DNA from: Candidatus Aenigmatarchaeota archaeon | GTDB taxonomy: Archaea > Aenigmatarchaeota > Aenigmatarchaeia > CG10238-14 | Length of the DNA stretch: 48,213 bases | Reading direction: 5' to 3' | Assembly (NCBI GenBank): GCA_017610225.1 | Contig: JAFCCM010000009.1 | Coordinates: 1-48,213, forward strand | Shown: piece after piece, positions 7,436-16,709 of the stretch | How the letters are laid out: the number at the start of each line of letters is the position of its first letter | Numbering within the stretch: position 1 is the stretch's first letter | The notes under the pieces: model-generated | The model's input: only the letters and a program-made list of their open reading frames with translations | Databases searched by the model: none | What the model was told of the DNA's origin: nothing | Translations under genes and position numbers: made by a program

Positions 7436-8101
7436 ATGCATTTAGCTATAATATTAGATGGAAACGGTAGATGGGGAATAAGTCATTTCAACCAGAGGAC
7501 CAAAGGACATGAGGAAGGAGCTAGAAATGTATGGAGACTTGTTCAAAATCTACCAACAGATGTTAAATACCTGACCCTCTATGGTCTAAGTATTGATAAC
7601 ATTAAGAAACGACCAGCAACGGAGATAGCAGAGCTTTACCGAATATTCAAGGAAAACTTTTCAAGTGGTGTTAAAACAGCACAACAAAACAATGTTCAGC
7701 TCAGATTTATTGGTAATGGAGAACTCCCAAGACCTTTGCTGTCGCTTATTCATCAATCGTGTAAAGTAACTCAAAACAATGACGGATTAATACTTAGTGT
7801 TGCCCTGAGTTATGGAGGGCGTAACGAAATTATAAGGTCTGTTGCCAAACTACAAACGCGAAATGAGCCCATTACTAGATACAGCTTGGAAACAAATCTT
7901 GATACTGGTGATTTACCTGATGTAGATATTCTGGTTAGAACTGGTGGAGAGAAACGACTCAGCGACTTCCTAATCTGGCAGTGCGCCTACTCAGAACTAT
8001 TCTTCACGGATACATTGTTTCCAGATTTTTCATCTGAAGAGTTATCTCAAATTATGGTTGATTATCGTCATAGGAAAAGGAAATTTGGTGGAATTGTATA
8101 A
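7436..8101 (+). CDS. uppS: Undecaprenyl diphosphate synthase (cis-prenyltransferase)
   Basis: Makes the C55-type polyprenyl diphosphate carrier for cell-wall and surface sugars from farnesyl and isopentenyl diphosphates. The family signatures are present: ILDGNGRWG with the catalytic Asp at the N-terminus, TKGHEEGARN, LTLYGLS, ALSYGGRNEI, DILVRTGGEKRLSDFLIWQ and TLFPDF. At 221 aa it is somewhat shorter than typical bacterial enzymes (about 245-250), mostly at the termini. It ends the early arm and converges on the glycan island with six bases between the stop codons. A carrier-lipid enzyme next to a sugar island suggests it supplies that island. Confidence 0.93.
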   Translation: MHLAIILDGNGRWGISHFNQRTKGHEEGARNVWRLVQNLPTDVKYLTLYGLSIDNIKKRPATEIAELYRIFKENFSSGVKTAQQNNVQLRFIGNGELPRPLLSLIHQSCKVTQNNDGLILSVALSYGGRNEIIRSVAKLQTRNEPITRYSLETNLDTGDLPDVDILVRTGGEKRLSDFLIWQCAYSELFFTDTLFPDFSSEELSQIMVDYRHRKRKFGGIV

Positions 8102-8107
8102 ATGAAA

Positions 8108-8989
8108 CTAATAAATGTTGTCTACTTGTCCTGTTTCCTCGAACCACTGGTAGGTACGGCGTATCCCGTCCTTCCAATCCACCTTAGCCTTCCACCCAGT
8201 CTCTCTTAACATCTTATCCGCTGATACCTCTTCGTAAAATGTCTGCCCAATACGTTGTAGAATACTTGCAATTTCTGATTTCGATCCAGTGATCTCCTTA
8301 ATATCCTCTGCTGTCTGAATAGCTGATACCATCTCACTTGTGGTCAAATTCCACACGTCATTAATCTTATCTGACTGGTATAAGGCAACAATGGCATCTA
8401 TCAAATCATCAATATAAGTTAGAGTTCTAGTTTGTTCACCGTCTCCGTGTACAGTTATTGGTTCTCCTCGCAATGCTTGCCCCAAGAAGATATGAGGAGC
8501 TAGCGCTGGTCTCATTCTTGGACCATAGATAGTGGCAAACCGCATAAAATTATACTGTAGGTCAAATGAGTGATGTAGCCCCTGTATCACATTCTCCCCT
8601 GCCAACTTAGTGCAGGCATATATTTCTGCTGGGTTGGGGAGAGACTTCTCAGTAGATGGGTGGTGTTCTTGGTTACCATAAATGCAACACGTAGATGAAT
8701 AGTATAGCTTGGCTCTCGCTTCTAGGCAGGCAAGAGCAATGTTCCATGTACCCTCAACGTTGATTTTCATGGTCTCCACGGGGTGAGCATAAGCCCAGTT
8801 CAAGTCAGCAACTGCTGCCAGATGAAATACAGCGTCCTTGCCCTGGATAGCTTCCCGTACTCGCCTGAGATTGCAAATATCCTGCCCGTCTACGGTATCA
8901 AATGACGTGACAGTATCTCCCAATTGTGACAACCTATCGGCTAGATGACTCCCAATGAACCCCTTGCCTCCAGTGATAAGTACTTCCAT
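8108..8989 (-). CDS. NAD-dependent nucleotide-sugar epimerase/dehydratase
   Basis: Extended short-chain dehydrogenase, 293 aa. The Rossmann motif GGKGFIGSH lies at residues 7-15; HLAAVADL follows; YSSTCCIYG supplies the catalytic Ser/Thr region and YACTK is the YxxxK active site; RFATIYGPRMRP and HGDGEQTRTLTYIDD match the UDP-glucose 4-epimerase/dTDP-glucose dehydratase superfamily. The exact sugar cannot be read. GGAGG lies in front of the ATG. Last gene of the island, nearly touching the convergent uppS. Confidence 0.9.
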   Translation of the reverse strand: MEVLITGGKGFIGSHLADRLSQLGDTVTSFDTVDGQDICNLRRVREAIQGKDAVFHLAAVADLNWAYAHPVETMKINVEGTWNIALACLEARAKLYYSSTCCIYGNQEHHPSTEKSLPNPAEIYACTKLAGENVIQGLHHSFDLQYNFMRFATIYGPRMRPALAPHIFLGQALRGEPITVHGDGEQTRTLTYIDDLIDAIVALYQSDKINDVWNLTTSEMVSAIQTAEDIKEITGSKSEIASILQRIGQTFYEEVSADKMLRETGWKAKVDWKDGIRRTYQWFEETGQVDNIY

Positions 8990-9031
8990 TGTTTCCTCCT
9001 TGTTTTTATTTTATTATGTACTCGTAGGACA

Positions 9032-9262
9032 TCAATAGTTCTCGTCTTGCAAATCTTGTCTTGCTACTTCAAGTATTCCATATGCTTCATAGGTATTTTC
9101 TATTCCCAGCGTCATAACAGTGCTAGAGTATCCGCCCCCTTCTTTATCATCTATTAATACAACAATTACTTTGGCATCCGCCTTTTCTAGTTCTTCAGCC
9201 AGTTTCTCCAGCAACTGCGCCTTGTTACTGTTCCTTATTATCCTATCTATATCACCATTCAT
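9032..9262 (-). CDS. Hypothetical protein, 76 aa
   Basis: Small soluble protein with a helical, charged N-terminus (LLEKLAEELEKADAK), a strand (VIVVLIDD) and a Gly-rich turn (KEGGGYSS). The ATG follows AAAGAAGGAAGACA. No family recognised; it stands between the asparagine synthetase and the last epimerase and is read with them. Confidence 0.6.
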   Translation of the reverse strand: MNGDIDRIIRNSNKAQLLEKLAEELEKADAKVIVVLIDDKEGGGYSSTVMTLGIENTYEAYGILEVARQDLQDENY

Positions 9263-9280
9263 TGTCTTCCTTCTTTACTT

Positions 9281-10663
9281 TTATTTTTCAAACCACACAT
9301 CGTACCAGATCTGTAGTGTGAATAATCCCCAGACCACATTCGCTAAACCCGTAGCCGCAGTTCCGCCGCCAATCCTACCCGACTTTAGTGCTTCTACTAT
9401 CTTGTTTAGTGATTTCTTTTTACATATCTCGTTTAATAACCTCCCATTTTCGAGTCTATCCAGTACCATTGGCTTTAGCTCTTTACTGTTAAGCCAGTCA
9501 GCTATGGGGGTACCGAAGCCCGCCTTCCGTCTCCAGACCACCTCAGATGGCAAAATACCCTCTGCTGCCTTACGTAGTATGTATTTGCTTGTACGCATCT
9601 CTGTTGGCAGGCTGAAGGCGAATGATACAATATTGTTGTCAACAAATGGTGAGTATATATCTGGCGGGTAGAACTTGTTAGCCTTCATTCCAAACTTACC
9701 AGGAAGCAAATTAAGGCAGTCCATTGCCAGTACCTTGGTATAAATATCGTTGTAACTGCTGGGAACGAAACTGTAATCATGACTACTTGATTCTAAGAGC
9801 CACCTGACATTTTGGTAACTCATTGCTGTTGTGGGATATAGAATCATTTCATTGGTATTGAACTGGGATGGGAATAGCAGTATACGTTCCAAGGTGTTCA
9901 GCCTGTCAGTTGGGTCACCCACTACAAGCCCTTGCATAAACTTACGTAACCATAATGGTGTCAGAATCATCAGGTTGATATATTTAGCAAATCGATGCCA
10001 AGGATACCCACCGAATATTTCGTCTCCACCGTCACCACAGAGTACAGTATCGGAAACCTGAGACGCAGCTTCATACAGAAAGTAATTGTTAATAAGAGCG
10101 GCATCACCCAATGGTTCTTCATAAATCGCTGTAATATTCTCTATATTCTGAGCCACCATATCTGTTGTAATATGTATCTCGTGTGGTTCCAACCCAATAA
10201 AGTTAGCTGTGTTAGATGCCTCACTAAACTCAGAGTGGTCATCAAAAGATGCGGTAAACGTCGTCCGCATCTTACTTCTAATTGTCCCAGCTGCGATAGC
10301 GCCTATAATAGACGAATCGATACCACTGGATAGAAGTATGGAAACCTGCTTTGATTTTTTTGTCTTACTGACTATAGAGTCACTGATAAGCCCGTATAGT
10401 TGCTTGGCCAGAATAGATTCACCTGTTGGCCAAAGTCGATCTACTGGTGTTATCTGACTAGGTTGTAGCACCCCAACGTCTTCAAATAAAGTATTACCCC
10501 CTATGCTGTATTGATACATTAGGAACGCGGGAATTGCTGCTAGATTGAGTTTCATTGAAACACCACTGTCAAAGAGTTGCCTGATAAGGGGCATAGTAAT
10601 TCGTTTACCCTCTTTATACCCATAATAAAGAGGCTGTACTCCAATATTGCGTGTTGCTTCCAT
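9281..10663 (-). CDS. Asparagine synthetase-like amidotransferase lacking the glutaminase half
   Basis: 460 aa. The ATP-pyrophosphatase half is intact: LLSSGIDSSI (PP-loop, residues 110-119), EEPLGDAA and LCGDGGDEIFGGYPW, then WRRKAGFGTP. The N-terminus begins at IGVQPLYYGY, which corresponds to the RDxxGVKPLYY segment deep inside the usual glutaminase domain, so the catalytic Cys and most of that domain are absent. The enzyme might use free ammonia, depend on another glutaminase, or amidate a sugar carboxylate, as AsnB-like proteins in polysaccharide loci do. One base separates it from the methyltransferase stop upstream. Confidence 0.85.
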   Translation of the reverse strand: MEATRNIGVQPLYYGYKEGKRITMPLIRQLFDSGVSMKLNLAAIPAFLMYQYSIGGNTLFEDVGVLQPSQITPVDRLWPTGESILAKQLYGLISDSIVSKTKKSKQVSILLSSGIDSSIIGAIAAGTIRSKMRTTFTASFDDHSEFSEASNTANFIGLEPHEIHITTDMVAQNIENITAIYEEPLGDAALINNYFLYEAASQVSDTVLCGDGGDEIFGGYPWHRFAKYINLMILTPLWLRKFMQGLVVGDPTDRLNTLERILLFPSQFNTNEMILYPTTAMSYQNVRWLLESSSHDYSFVPSSYNDIYTKVLAMDCLNLLPGKFGMKANKFYPPDIYSPFVDNNIVSFAFSLPTEMRTSKYILRKAAEGILPSEVVWRRKAGFGTPIADWLNSKELKPMVLDRLENGRLLNEICKKKSLNKIVEALKSGRIGGGTAATGLANVVWGLFTLQIWYDVWFEK

Positions 10664-10664
10664 C

Positions 10665-11477
10665 TTACTTAACCCCCAATCCTTTTATCCCGCTTGCTCT
10701 TCCGTCCATCATCCGATATGATACCTGTATATCTTTAAGACCAGCCTGAGTGAACCACTCTTGAATGTCACTGACATTGTAATACCTTGCTTGTGGAGCT
10801 GACAACATATCAAAGACGTCATTCCACTTTGTCTGAAATGGAAAGCGGGCATAGTGTTCGAGAATAGGTACTTTTATTCTGTTCATTGCATCAAATACCA
10901 GTGCACCCATAAAGGATAGAATGTAGAGTATTTTATGCGGTATTCTGGTTGTAATTTTCCGTAGTGGCTCATAGAGGTATAGAGCAAGATTGTTATTCCT
11001 TCTTCCGTACACCCAGATAGATATAGTGCCTCCTAGCTTTACTGTTCTTACTAGTTTCTCAAATCCCCCCTGTGGATCAGGAAGATGGTGAAGCACTCCA
11101 ATACAGAAAACATAGTCAAATCTATTGCTCCACTGTAATGGTAAGTTATATATATCAGCCTGTTTTACTATTACTGGTAATCCTTTTGTATTCTTAATAG
11201 TTGATTTTACCGCCCCAGCACCCAAGTCAAAAGCTATTACTACGGCTCCATACTTAGCAGCAAAATGTGAATGTCTCCCTGCTCCACAACCAGCATCCAG
11301 AACTAGTTTTTCTTTAAAGAACTTCTTGTCTATTGGAGCAATATAATCCAAGAAGTTCTGCTCATACTCTGGAAAGATGTCATCAAACTTTGACCATTCA
11401 TAACCAAAACTGGATGCGGTATGTTCCTTTAATTGTTTACTTTTCACATGTACAGCTTCTCGACTACGTTTTTCCAT
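10665..11477 (-). CDS. SAM-dependent class I methyltransferase
   Basis: 270 aa. Motif I VLDAGCGAGRHSH, an acidic loop AFDLGAG, motif II FDYVFCIGVLHHLPDP and LVRTVKLGGTISIWVYGR fit Methyltransf_11/25-type enzymes. The start SSFGYEWSKF resembles methyltransferases found in surface-sugar clusters. Acceptor unknown. The ATG at 11477 overlaps the upstream transferase by 34 bases; an in-frame GTG at 11447 would give the four-base GTGA overlap common in this operon. Confidence 0.85.
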   Translation of the reverse strand: MEKRSREAVHVKSKQLKEHTASSFGYEWSKFDDIFPEYEQNFLDYIAPIDKKFFKEKLVLDAGCGAGRHSHFAAKYGAVVIAFDLGAGAVKSTIKNTKGLPVIVKQADIYNLPLQWSNRFDYVFCIGVLHHLPDPQGGFEKLVRTVKLGGTISIWVYGRRNNNLALYLYEPLRKITTRIPHKILYILSFMGALVFDAMNRIKVPILEHYARFPFQTKWNDVFDMLSAPQARYYNVSDIQEWFTQAGLKDIQVSYRMMDGRASGIKGLGVK

Positions 11478-12493
11478 GTATACTGCCCTGCCTTTCTCTT
11501 GTTGTTTTCAACCATCCTTTCAGCTAACTGTTCGTTGTCTAATACTAGTTCAACTGCTTTGTAAACGGACATTGCATCGTTTGGGGTGGTTAATATACCA
11601 TTAACCCAGTCATTCACTATTTCTGGTATCCCACATACTTTGGTGGCTACTATAGGCAGCCCACTTGCCATTGCTTCCAGAATTGAAACAGGAAAGCCTT
11701 CAGATAGACTGGTACTCACTAGGATATCAGCAGCACTTAGATAAGTTGATATATCAGTATTATTCACATGACCACAAAATATTACTCGTCCGTTTGCCTG
11801 TTTCCTGAGTTTGGGTAGCTCTGGTCCATCCCCAGCCAGAATATATGTGTTCTTGTTATCCATTTTGGCTGCTTCAATAAAGATGTGCAGATTTTTTTCG
11901 TGGCGACATCTCCCAACAGCAATTATAATCTTCCCTTTGGGTAACAGATTCAGTCTTTTCCTTGCAGCTTCTTGAGAAAGTACACCAAACCTATCAGTGT
12001 CCACACCATTGGGAATAATTTCTACTGGCTTATTAGTGTACTTCTGTAGTTCCATTCTCTGGTATTTGGTTTGAGCTATAATATGATCTGCATACCTTGT
12101 AATTAGGGGATAGAGTACTCGGTTCAATGGTGACGGTGTATGAATACTACCTCTCTCGTAGAAGATATAAGGGACCCTTGGTAACTTGCCCATTACTGCT
12201 GGCAACGAGCTATATAAACCTTGGATATGAACTATATCGGGTTTTAATAACATAATTTTCTTGGTAGTTCCAGGAGTATAGAATAAGCCGCGAAAGTATG
12301 GAGTGGAAACAAGAGTTCGTATCTCATGAATGGTAAACGAATTGTGCTGATAGCTCCTAGACTTATTACCTGCTGTTAATACATGTACCTCATGTCCAGC
12401 GGAGACAGCATGTTCAGCTGTTTGAAGAGTAGCAATTTCCGTACCACCAGTATACTTAGGGGGAAGTCCACTAACCAGAATAGCTATCTTCAT
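11444..12493 (-). CDS. GT4-family glycosyltransferase
   Basis: 349 aa, GT-B fold. The N-terminus MKIAILVSGLPPKYTGGTEI is the classic acceptor-domain start; VIPNGVDTDRF and IIAVGRCRHEKNLHIFIEA open the nucleotide-sugar domain; SLSEGFPVSILEAMASGLPIVA (EGFP and E-x7-E region) binds the donor sugar. Retaining transferase, donor and acceptor unknown, presumably cytoplasmic face of the membrane. Separated by seven bases from the radical SAM gene upstream. Confidence 0.9.
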   Translation of the reverse strand: MKIAILVSGLPPKYTGGTEIATLQTAEHAVSAGHEVHVLTAGNKSRSYQHNSFTIHEIRTLVSTPYFRGLFYTPGTTKKIMLLKPDIVHIQGLYSSLPAVMGKLPRVPYIFYERGSIHTPSPLNRVLYPLITRYADHIIAQTKYQRMELQKYTNKPVEIIPNGVDTDRFGVLSQEAARKRLNLLPKGKIIIAVGRCRHEKNLHIFIEAAKMDNKNTYILAGDGPELPKLRKQANGRVIFCGHVNNTDISTYLSAADILVSTSLSEGFPVSILEAMASGLPIVATKVCGIPEIVNDWVNGILTTPNDAMSVYKAVELVLDNEQLAERMVENNKRKAGQYTWKNVVEKLYM

Positions 12494-12500
12494 CGTTCTG

Positions 12501-13835
12501 CTAGTACCCTAGGAGGTACTTAATTCCTTTCATTAGTCTCCGTGGTATCAGGTTTTCTTTTCTAAATTCGGAGATAACTCTCCTCATGCGTTTATCCGTC
12601 TTTCTGTTTGCATATCTTTGAATCTTCTCTAGTCTATTTCTACTAAACTCTTTGGTTCTAACTATCAGTATTCCATGATTTATTTCTTTCTCATACAACT
12701 TGTTTCTTAGAATATGTTCATATAAAGGACTGGTGGGATAACCAGTAAGGATGTTGAACCAAGCAAACTCTGGTTTGAGTTCCTTGGCTAAGGAGATGGT
12801 ACTCTGGATATCATCTATGGTCTCACCAGGAATACCAATCATGAAACTGGCTCCCGCCCTTATACCAACTTTTCGGCACAATTCATATGTTTTCCTTATT
12901 TGTGGAAGGGTAGTTTGTTTGTTTAGGTAATCCAGTATATTCTGTGATCCACTTTCAACACCAAACCACATTAGTTTGCAGCCGGCATCCTTCATCGCCA
13001 TTAGCATTTCACTATCTACAGTATCAACCCTGCTCTCACACTCCCAGTCAAAGTTTAGTTTCTTCTCTTTGATTTTGTTACATACATCCATAACCCTTTT
13101 CTTGTTTGCTGTGAACAGGTCTTCCCTGAAATATATCTTCTTAGCATCATATGAGTTAACCAGTAACTCAACTTCATTGATAATACTATCTGAGCCCCTG
13201 AACCTATATCTCCGACCCCAGACTATATTATTAGAACAAAAGCTGCATGAGAAGGGGCATCCCCGTGAAGTTCCTACTGAGTAGTAGTTACCATATTTCC
13301 CCATTGGGAATAGATGTCGAGCAGGAAAAGGTAACCTGTCAAGGTTACCTATGAGCTCTCGCTTGGGAGTCACGATAATCTTATCATCATCCCTGAATAC
13401 TATTCCCTTAACTTCCCTATAGGAATCTCCCTTCCCTAGCTTACCCCAGAGATCAACAACTGTTCTTTCACCTTCACCATATACACTTATATCGAAACAG
13501 GAATACTTAAGCGGGTAAGCCGGAAGCACGTTAGAATGAGCACCCCCGACTACTACTATAGTCTTTTGATTGACTTGCTTTATTATCTCAGCAACCTCAA
13601 TTGCTCTCTGGAAGGTGAGTGTATCAGATGTTATTCCCACTATCTCAGGGTTTGCCTTTGAGACTCTCTCTCGTAGAGAGGTATCGTTTAGTCCTTCTGC
13701 TCCTACACTAACAACTTCAACATTATGCTGTTTTTCTAAGACAGCAGCAATGTAACCCAACCCCAAGGGGAAAGCAAGTTGTCCTCCAACTCCATATAAC
13801 TTGGGGGTGTCAGGTTGAATCAGTAGTGTTCTCAT
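12501..13835 (-). CDS. B12-binding radical SAM protein 1
   Basis: 444 aa. Residues 1-140 form a cobalamin-binding Rossmann-type domain (LGYIAAVLE, EIVGITSDT, VVVGGAHSN), without the DxHxxG histidine loop of classical B12 enzymes. Residues 180-400 are a radical SAM barrel with the [4Fe-4S] motif SRGCPFSCSFC (C193, C197, C200) and GVESGSQNIL. Enzymes of this BchE/methyltransferase-like class methylate unactivated carbons or rearrange sugars and lipids. The stop of the methyltransferase gene before it overlaps its ATG, so it is coupled. Confidence 0.92.
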   Translation of the reverse strand: MRTLLIQPDTPKLYGVGGQLAFPLGLGYIAAVLEKQHNVEVVSVGAEGLNDTSLRERVSKANPEIVGITSDTLTFQRAIEVAEIIKQVNQKTIVVVGGAHSNVLPAYPLKYSCFDISVYGEGERTVVDLWGKLGKGDSYREVKGIVFRDDDKIIVTPKRELIGNLDRLPFPARHLFPMGKYGNYYSVGTSRGCPFSCSFCSNNIVWGRRYRFRGSDSIINEVELLVNSYDAKKIYFREDLFTANKKRVMDVCNKIKEKKLNFDWECESRVDTVDSEMLMAMKDAGCKLMWFGVESGSQNILDYLNKQTTLPQIRKTYELCRKVGIRAGASFMIGIPGETIDDIQSTISLAKELKPEFAWFNILTGYPTSPLYEHILRNKLYEKEINHGILIVRTKEFSRNRLEKIQRYANRKTDKRMRRVISEFRKENLIPRRLMKGIKYLLGY

Positions 13836-14539
13836 TTTGCCTTCCTGCTAAATTGTAATACAATTGCTTCCCTTCCATATTTCTTCAAGAAAAATCTTGA
13901 CTCATTTGTTTTATTAAACCCCAAACTTGAACACACGTCAATAATCTCCTGTGGGTTATAACTCACAAACGGTAGCCCCGATGTTCTATCTAGAAATCTT
14001 TTATTAAACTCGTCAATTGGAAGGTGTTCTGTGTACACGCCATTGTCAGCAACATAGTTGAACTGTAGTATCAGGTGCTTCTTACAGACCCTGCAAATCT
14101 CCCTGAGTACGGTAATACCGTCAGTAATGTGCATTATGACATTGATACTAATAGCAATATCAAATGAACAATCCTCGAATTCCAAGGTAAGAACATTGCT
14201 ATGCTTAAGCCTTGAATTAGGAAACTGCTGGAGTTTTTTCCTGCACTGGTCAATCATTCTATGACTATTATCAACCCCCGTATACCTTATCTCCTTGAAT
14301 CTATGAAGTATTCTTACGGCATCAAACCCAATACCACAGCCGCAGTCAATCAGTGTAGTCCCTGGTTTGTACACTTTTTCTATGAGTTCATAGACTTTCT
14401 GTCGTCCACTATTTTCATATAACGTTTTTTCCCAATAATTAATAGTTCTATCACTTTCCCATATCGCTGGTCCTTTGGTATGAGGAGTTACACTCCAAAC
14501 CAAATCCAGTATATGCTGCACAAGCCTTTTTAACACCAT
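13832..14539 (-). CDS. SAM-dependent class I methyltransferase
   Basis: 235 aa. LIDCGCGIGFDAVRIL is motif I, TGVDNSHRMID the acidic loop, FDIAISINVIMHIT motif II. The N-terminal WESDRTINYWEKTLYENSG is a helical lead-in seen in methyltransferases of surface-sugar clusters. Acceptor unknown. It sits between two radical SAM genes, overlapping one by four bases and spaced four bases from the other, so the three are probably made together. Confidence 0.85.
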   Translation of the reverse strand: MVLKRLVQHILDLVWSVTPHTKGPAIWESDRTINYWEKTLYENSGRQKVYELIEKVYKPGTTLIDCGCGIGFDAVRILHRFKEIRYTGVDNSHRMIDQCRKKLQQFPNSRLKHSNVLTLEFEDCSFDIAISINVIMHITDGITVLREICRVCKKHLILQFNYVADNGVYTEHLPIDEFNKRFLDRTSGLPFVSYNPQEIIDVCSSLGFNKTNESRFFLKKYGREAIVLQFSRKAK

Positions 14540-14543
14540 TAAA

Positions 14544-16004
14544 CTAACTCCTCCCTTTCATCAGTTTCTTTGTCATAACAAACGCGTACAACATAACCCC
14601 AAGATAAATAAACTGAAGTGGTTGCAGAGTATGTATCTTAAATCTCAGGCTTCTCCAGATAAATTTCCATGTCATAAGTTGATTGATATGTTTTTGTGTT
14701 TCCTGGATCAATTCTTCCTTGTTTGAGAACGTGTCAGACACGTAAGGTGGAAATGGTTGAGTATTAATACCTTTCATCATATGAAATGGTTTGAACCAGA
14801 CCATATCATCAGTTTTGCCTTCATCTAATGCTCGTTTATAAAGCACCGTTCCAGGAAAAAGCCAGAGCATATTGAAGGCAAAATTATTCAACGGAAGTCT
14901 CTTTACAAGGGCTGCTGTCTCCTTCATATCGTCTCTGGTTTCACCAGGAAATCCTATGATGAAATCAGCACCGACAAATAGTCTAGCCTTCCTAGTTGTT
15001 TCAATGGCCTTGATTGCCTGCTCAATGGTTATACTCTTTTGTATAACTTTATGTGTCTCCTGTGAACCGCTTTCAATACCATAGTTTACATGATAACAAC
15101 CAGCTTTCTTCATTATGGAGAGCAAGTCGTAGGTAACAGTGTCTACTCTGCCTAGACATCGCCAAGATATATCCAATCCACCTTGTATTAACCCTTCACA
15201 GAATTCTGTAACCCATTTCTTGTTGGCCGTAAAAGTATCATCCATAAAAAATATATCATTTACACCATACTGTTTATGTAGGTGTCTAATCTCATCAATA
15301 ATACTTTCTGGTGTTCTACGTCTAACCCGTCGTCCCCACATTGTTGGTGACGAACAGAATATGCAATTACCAGGACACCCTCTACCAGTGACAATAGCAG
15401 TACCAGGTCTTCTTAATTGGTGTTCATGCCAAAGTGATGCTTTGAAATACCTGTCCATTGGAACCAAGTGTCGAGCAGGCCAAGGAAGTGTACCCAAGTC
15501 AGTGATAACCTCTCTAACTGGATTGGAATAAGGAACACCATTATTATCTCTAATCGATATTCCCTTGATGTCTTGATAGCTTTCATTTGTTGCTAGTTTT
15601 TGGACTAGTTCAAGGAATGTTAGTTCTCCTTCTCCTCTTACTACTACATCTACAAAAGGCAGTTCCCTTAAAGTAATTTCTGACAGAGAGGATACATGCG
15701 GTCCACCCAATACTACTGTTGCTAGTTTGTTTTCTTCCTTAGCTATAGATGCACACAAATACACCGATTCGCGGGAACCCGTAAATGCTGTTATACCAAT
15801 AACATCATAACCCTTACGTAACTCGTTGCGAACGTCATCAAAACTGGCCTTGTTTATGGACGCATCGTATACTGTGACATCAAAGCCATCCTTCTCTGTT
15901 ACAGCAGCTACATACAGCAAACCCAAAGGAGGATGGTAGCCTTGAATAGGACTAGAAGAACCGTCGGAGAAAAGAGACGGTGGATTAATTAAAATAATTC
16001 TCAT
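14544..16004 (-). CDS. B12-binding radical SAM protein 2
   Basis: 486 aa. N-terminal INPPSLFSDGS and GYHPPLGLLYVAAVTE, VVLGGPHVS and VVRGEGE mark the cobalamin-binding domain. The radical SAM core has GRGCPGNCIFC (C210, C214, C217), GIESGSQETH and FIIGFPGET. The C-terminal 100 residues include a hydrophobic helix (LQFIYLGVMLYAFVM), suggesting membrane contact and perhaps a lipid-linked substrate. ATGA overlap with the methyltransferase gene upstream. Confidence 0.92.
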   Translation of the reverse strand: MRIILINPPSLFSDGSSSPIQGYHPPLGLLYVAAVTEKDGFDVTVYDASINKASFDDVRNELRKGYDVIGITAFTGSRESVYLCASIAKEENKLATVVLGGPHVSSLSEITLRELPFVDVVVRGEGELTFLELVQKLATNESYQDIKGISIRDNNGVPYSNPVREVITDLGTLPWPARHLVPMDRYFKASLWHEHQLRRPGTAIVTGRGCPGNCIFCSSPTMWGRRVRRRTPESIIDEIRHLHKQYGVNDIFFMDDTFTANKKWVTEFCEGLIQGGLDISWRCLGRVDTVTYDLLSIMKKAGCYHVNYGIESGSQETHKVIQKSITIEQAIKAIETTRKARLFVGADFIIGFPGETRDDMKETAALVKRLPLNNFAFNMLWLFPGTVLYKRALDEGKTDDMVWFKPFHMMKGINTQPFPPYVSDTFSNKEELIQETQKHINQLMTWKFIWRSLRFKIHTLQPLQFIYLGVMLYAFVMTKKLMKGRS

Positions 16005-16678
16005 TCGACGACTTTCCTAACAATGTAGATTTGATATAACCCAAAGTTACTAGACATTTGTTTGAAAGCCTTCCACATAAAAGTTGGTCTAAAGAATACT
16101 GTCTCAAATTTTATTATCCTGAAACCACCACCTTGAATCAAATTCTTTAGCTTTGGCGATGGAAGATAATTCTCTGTAACCTGTCCTGTTCCCGTTCTCC
16201 GCCCTCTTATTTTAGCATAAACCTTGTGCAAAATTATAAGCCAGTACCAAGGGTTGGGAGTCGAGATAATTAGGTATCCATCGGGGTTTAGTACTCTATT
16301 GAACTCAGATATAGCTTTTGGTGGATTCAGCAGATGTTCCATTGTTTCTGTACAAACCACCACATCAAATGTTCCACTCATAAATGGAAGCTCTTCAGCT
16401 GTACTTACATATGCTTCATCTAATATATCTGTTGCTAGTCTGATGCTTTCTGGTGAAACATCTATGCCACACACTGTTCCAAACTTCATTAACTTCTCGG
16501 CAGCTACCCCAGTACCACAGCCAACATCTAGGATCTTGAGATCGTGTTTTCTTGTTTCATCAAAGAATGAAAGTATTGGATTATAACGAGCATTGAACTC
16601 GTCCAGTGAACTATGTTTTCCTGGCTCTGACGCTAGGAAGGTATCATAGTATTCCTGTATTTTCTTGGTATCTTTCAT
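16001..16678 (-). CDS. SAM-dependent class I methyltransferase
   Basis: 225 aa from the ATG at 16678 (MKDTKKIQEYYDTF). The frame is open to 16732, but that start lies inside the upstream transferase. Motifs: ILDVGCGTGVAAE, CGIDVSPES, FDVVVCTETMEHL, and NRVLNPDGYLIISTPNP, typical of UbiG/Methyltransf_11 enzymes. The end carries a hydrophobic-aromatic stretch (FFRPTFMWKAF). Acceptor unknown, presumably sugar or lipid intermediates given the neighbours. Confidence 0.85.
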   Translation of the reverse strand: MKDTKKIQEYYDTFLASEPGKHSSLDEFNARYNPILSFFDETRKHDLKILDVGCGTGVAAEKLMKFGTVCGIDVSPESIRLATDILDEAYVSTAEELPFMSGTFDVVVCTETMEHLLNPPKAISEFNRVLNPDGYLIISTPNPWYWLIILHKVYAKIRGRRTGTGQVTENYLPSPKLKNLIQGGGFRIIKFETVFFRPTFMWKAFKQMSSNFGLYQIYIVRKVVE

Positions 16679-16709
16679 TTTATGACATATCCTTATAATC
16701 GTCACTTTC

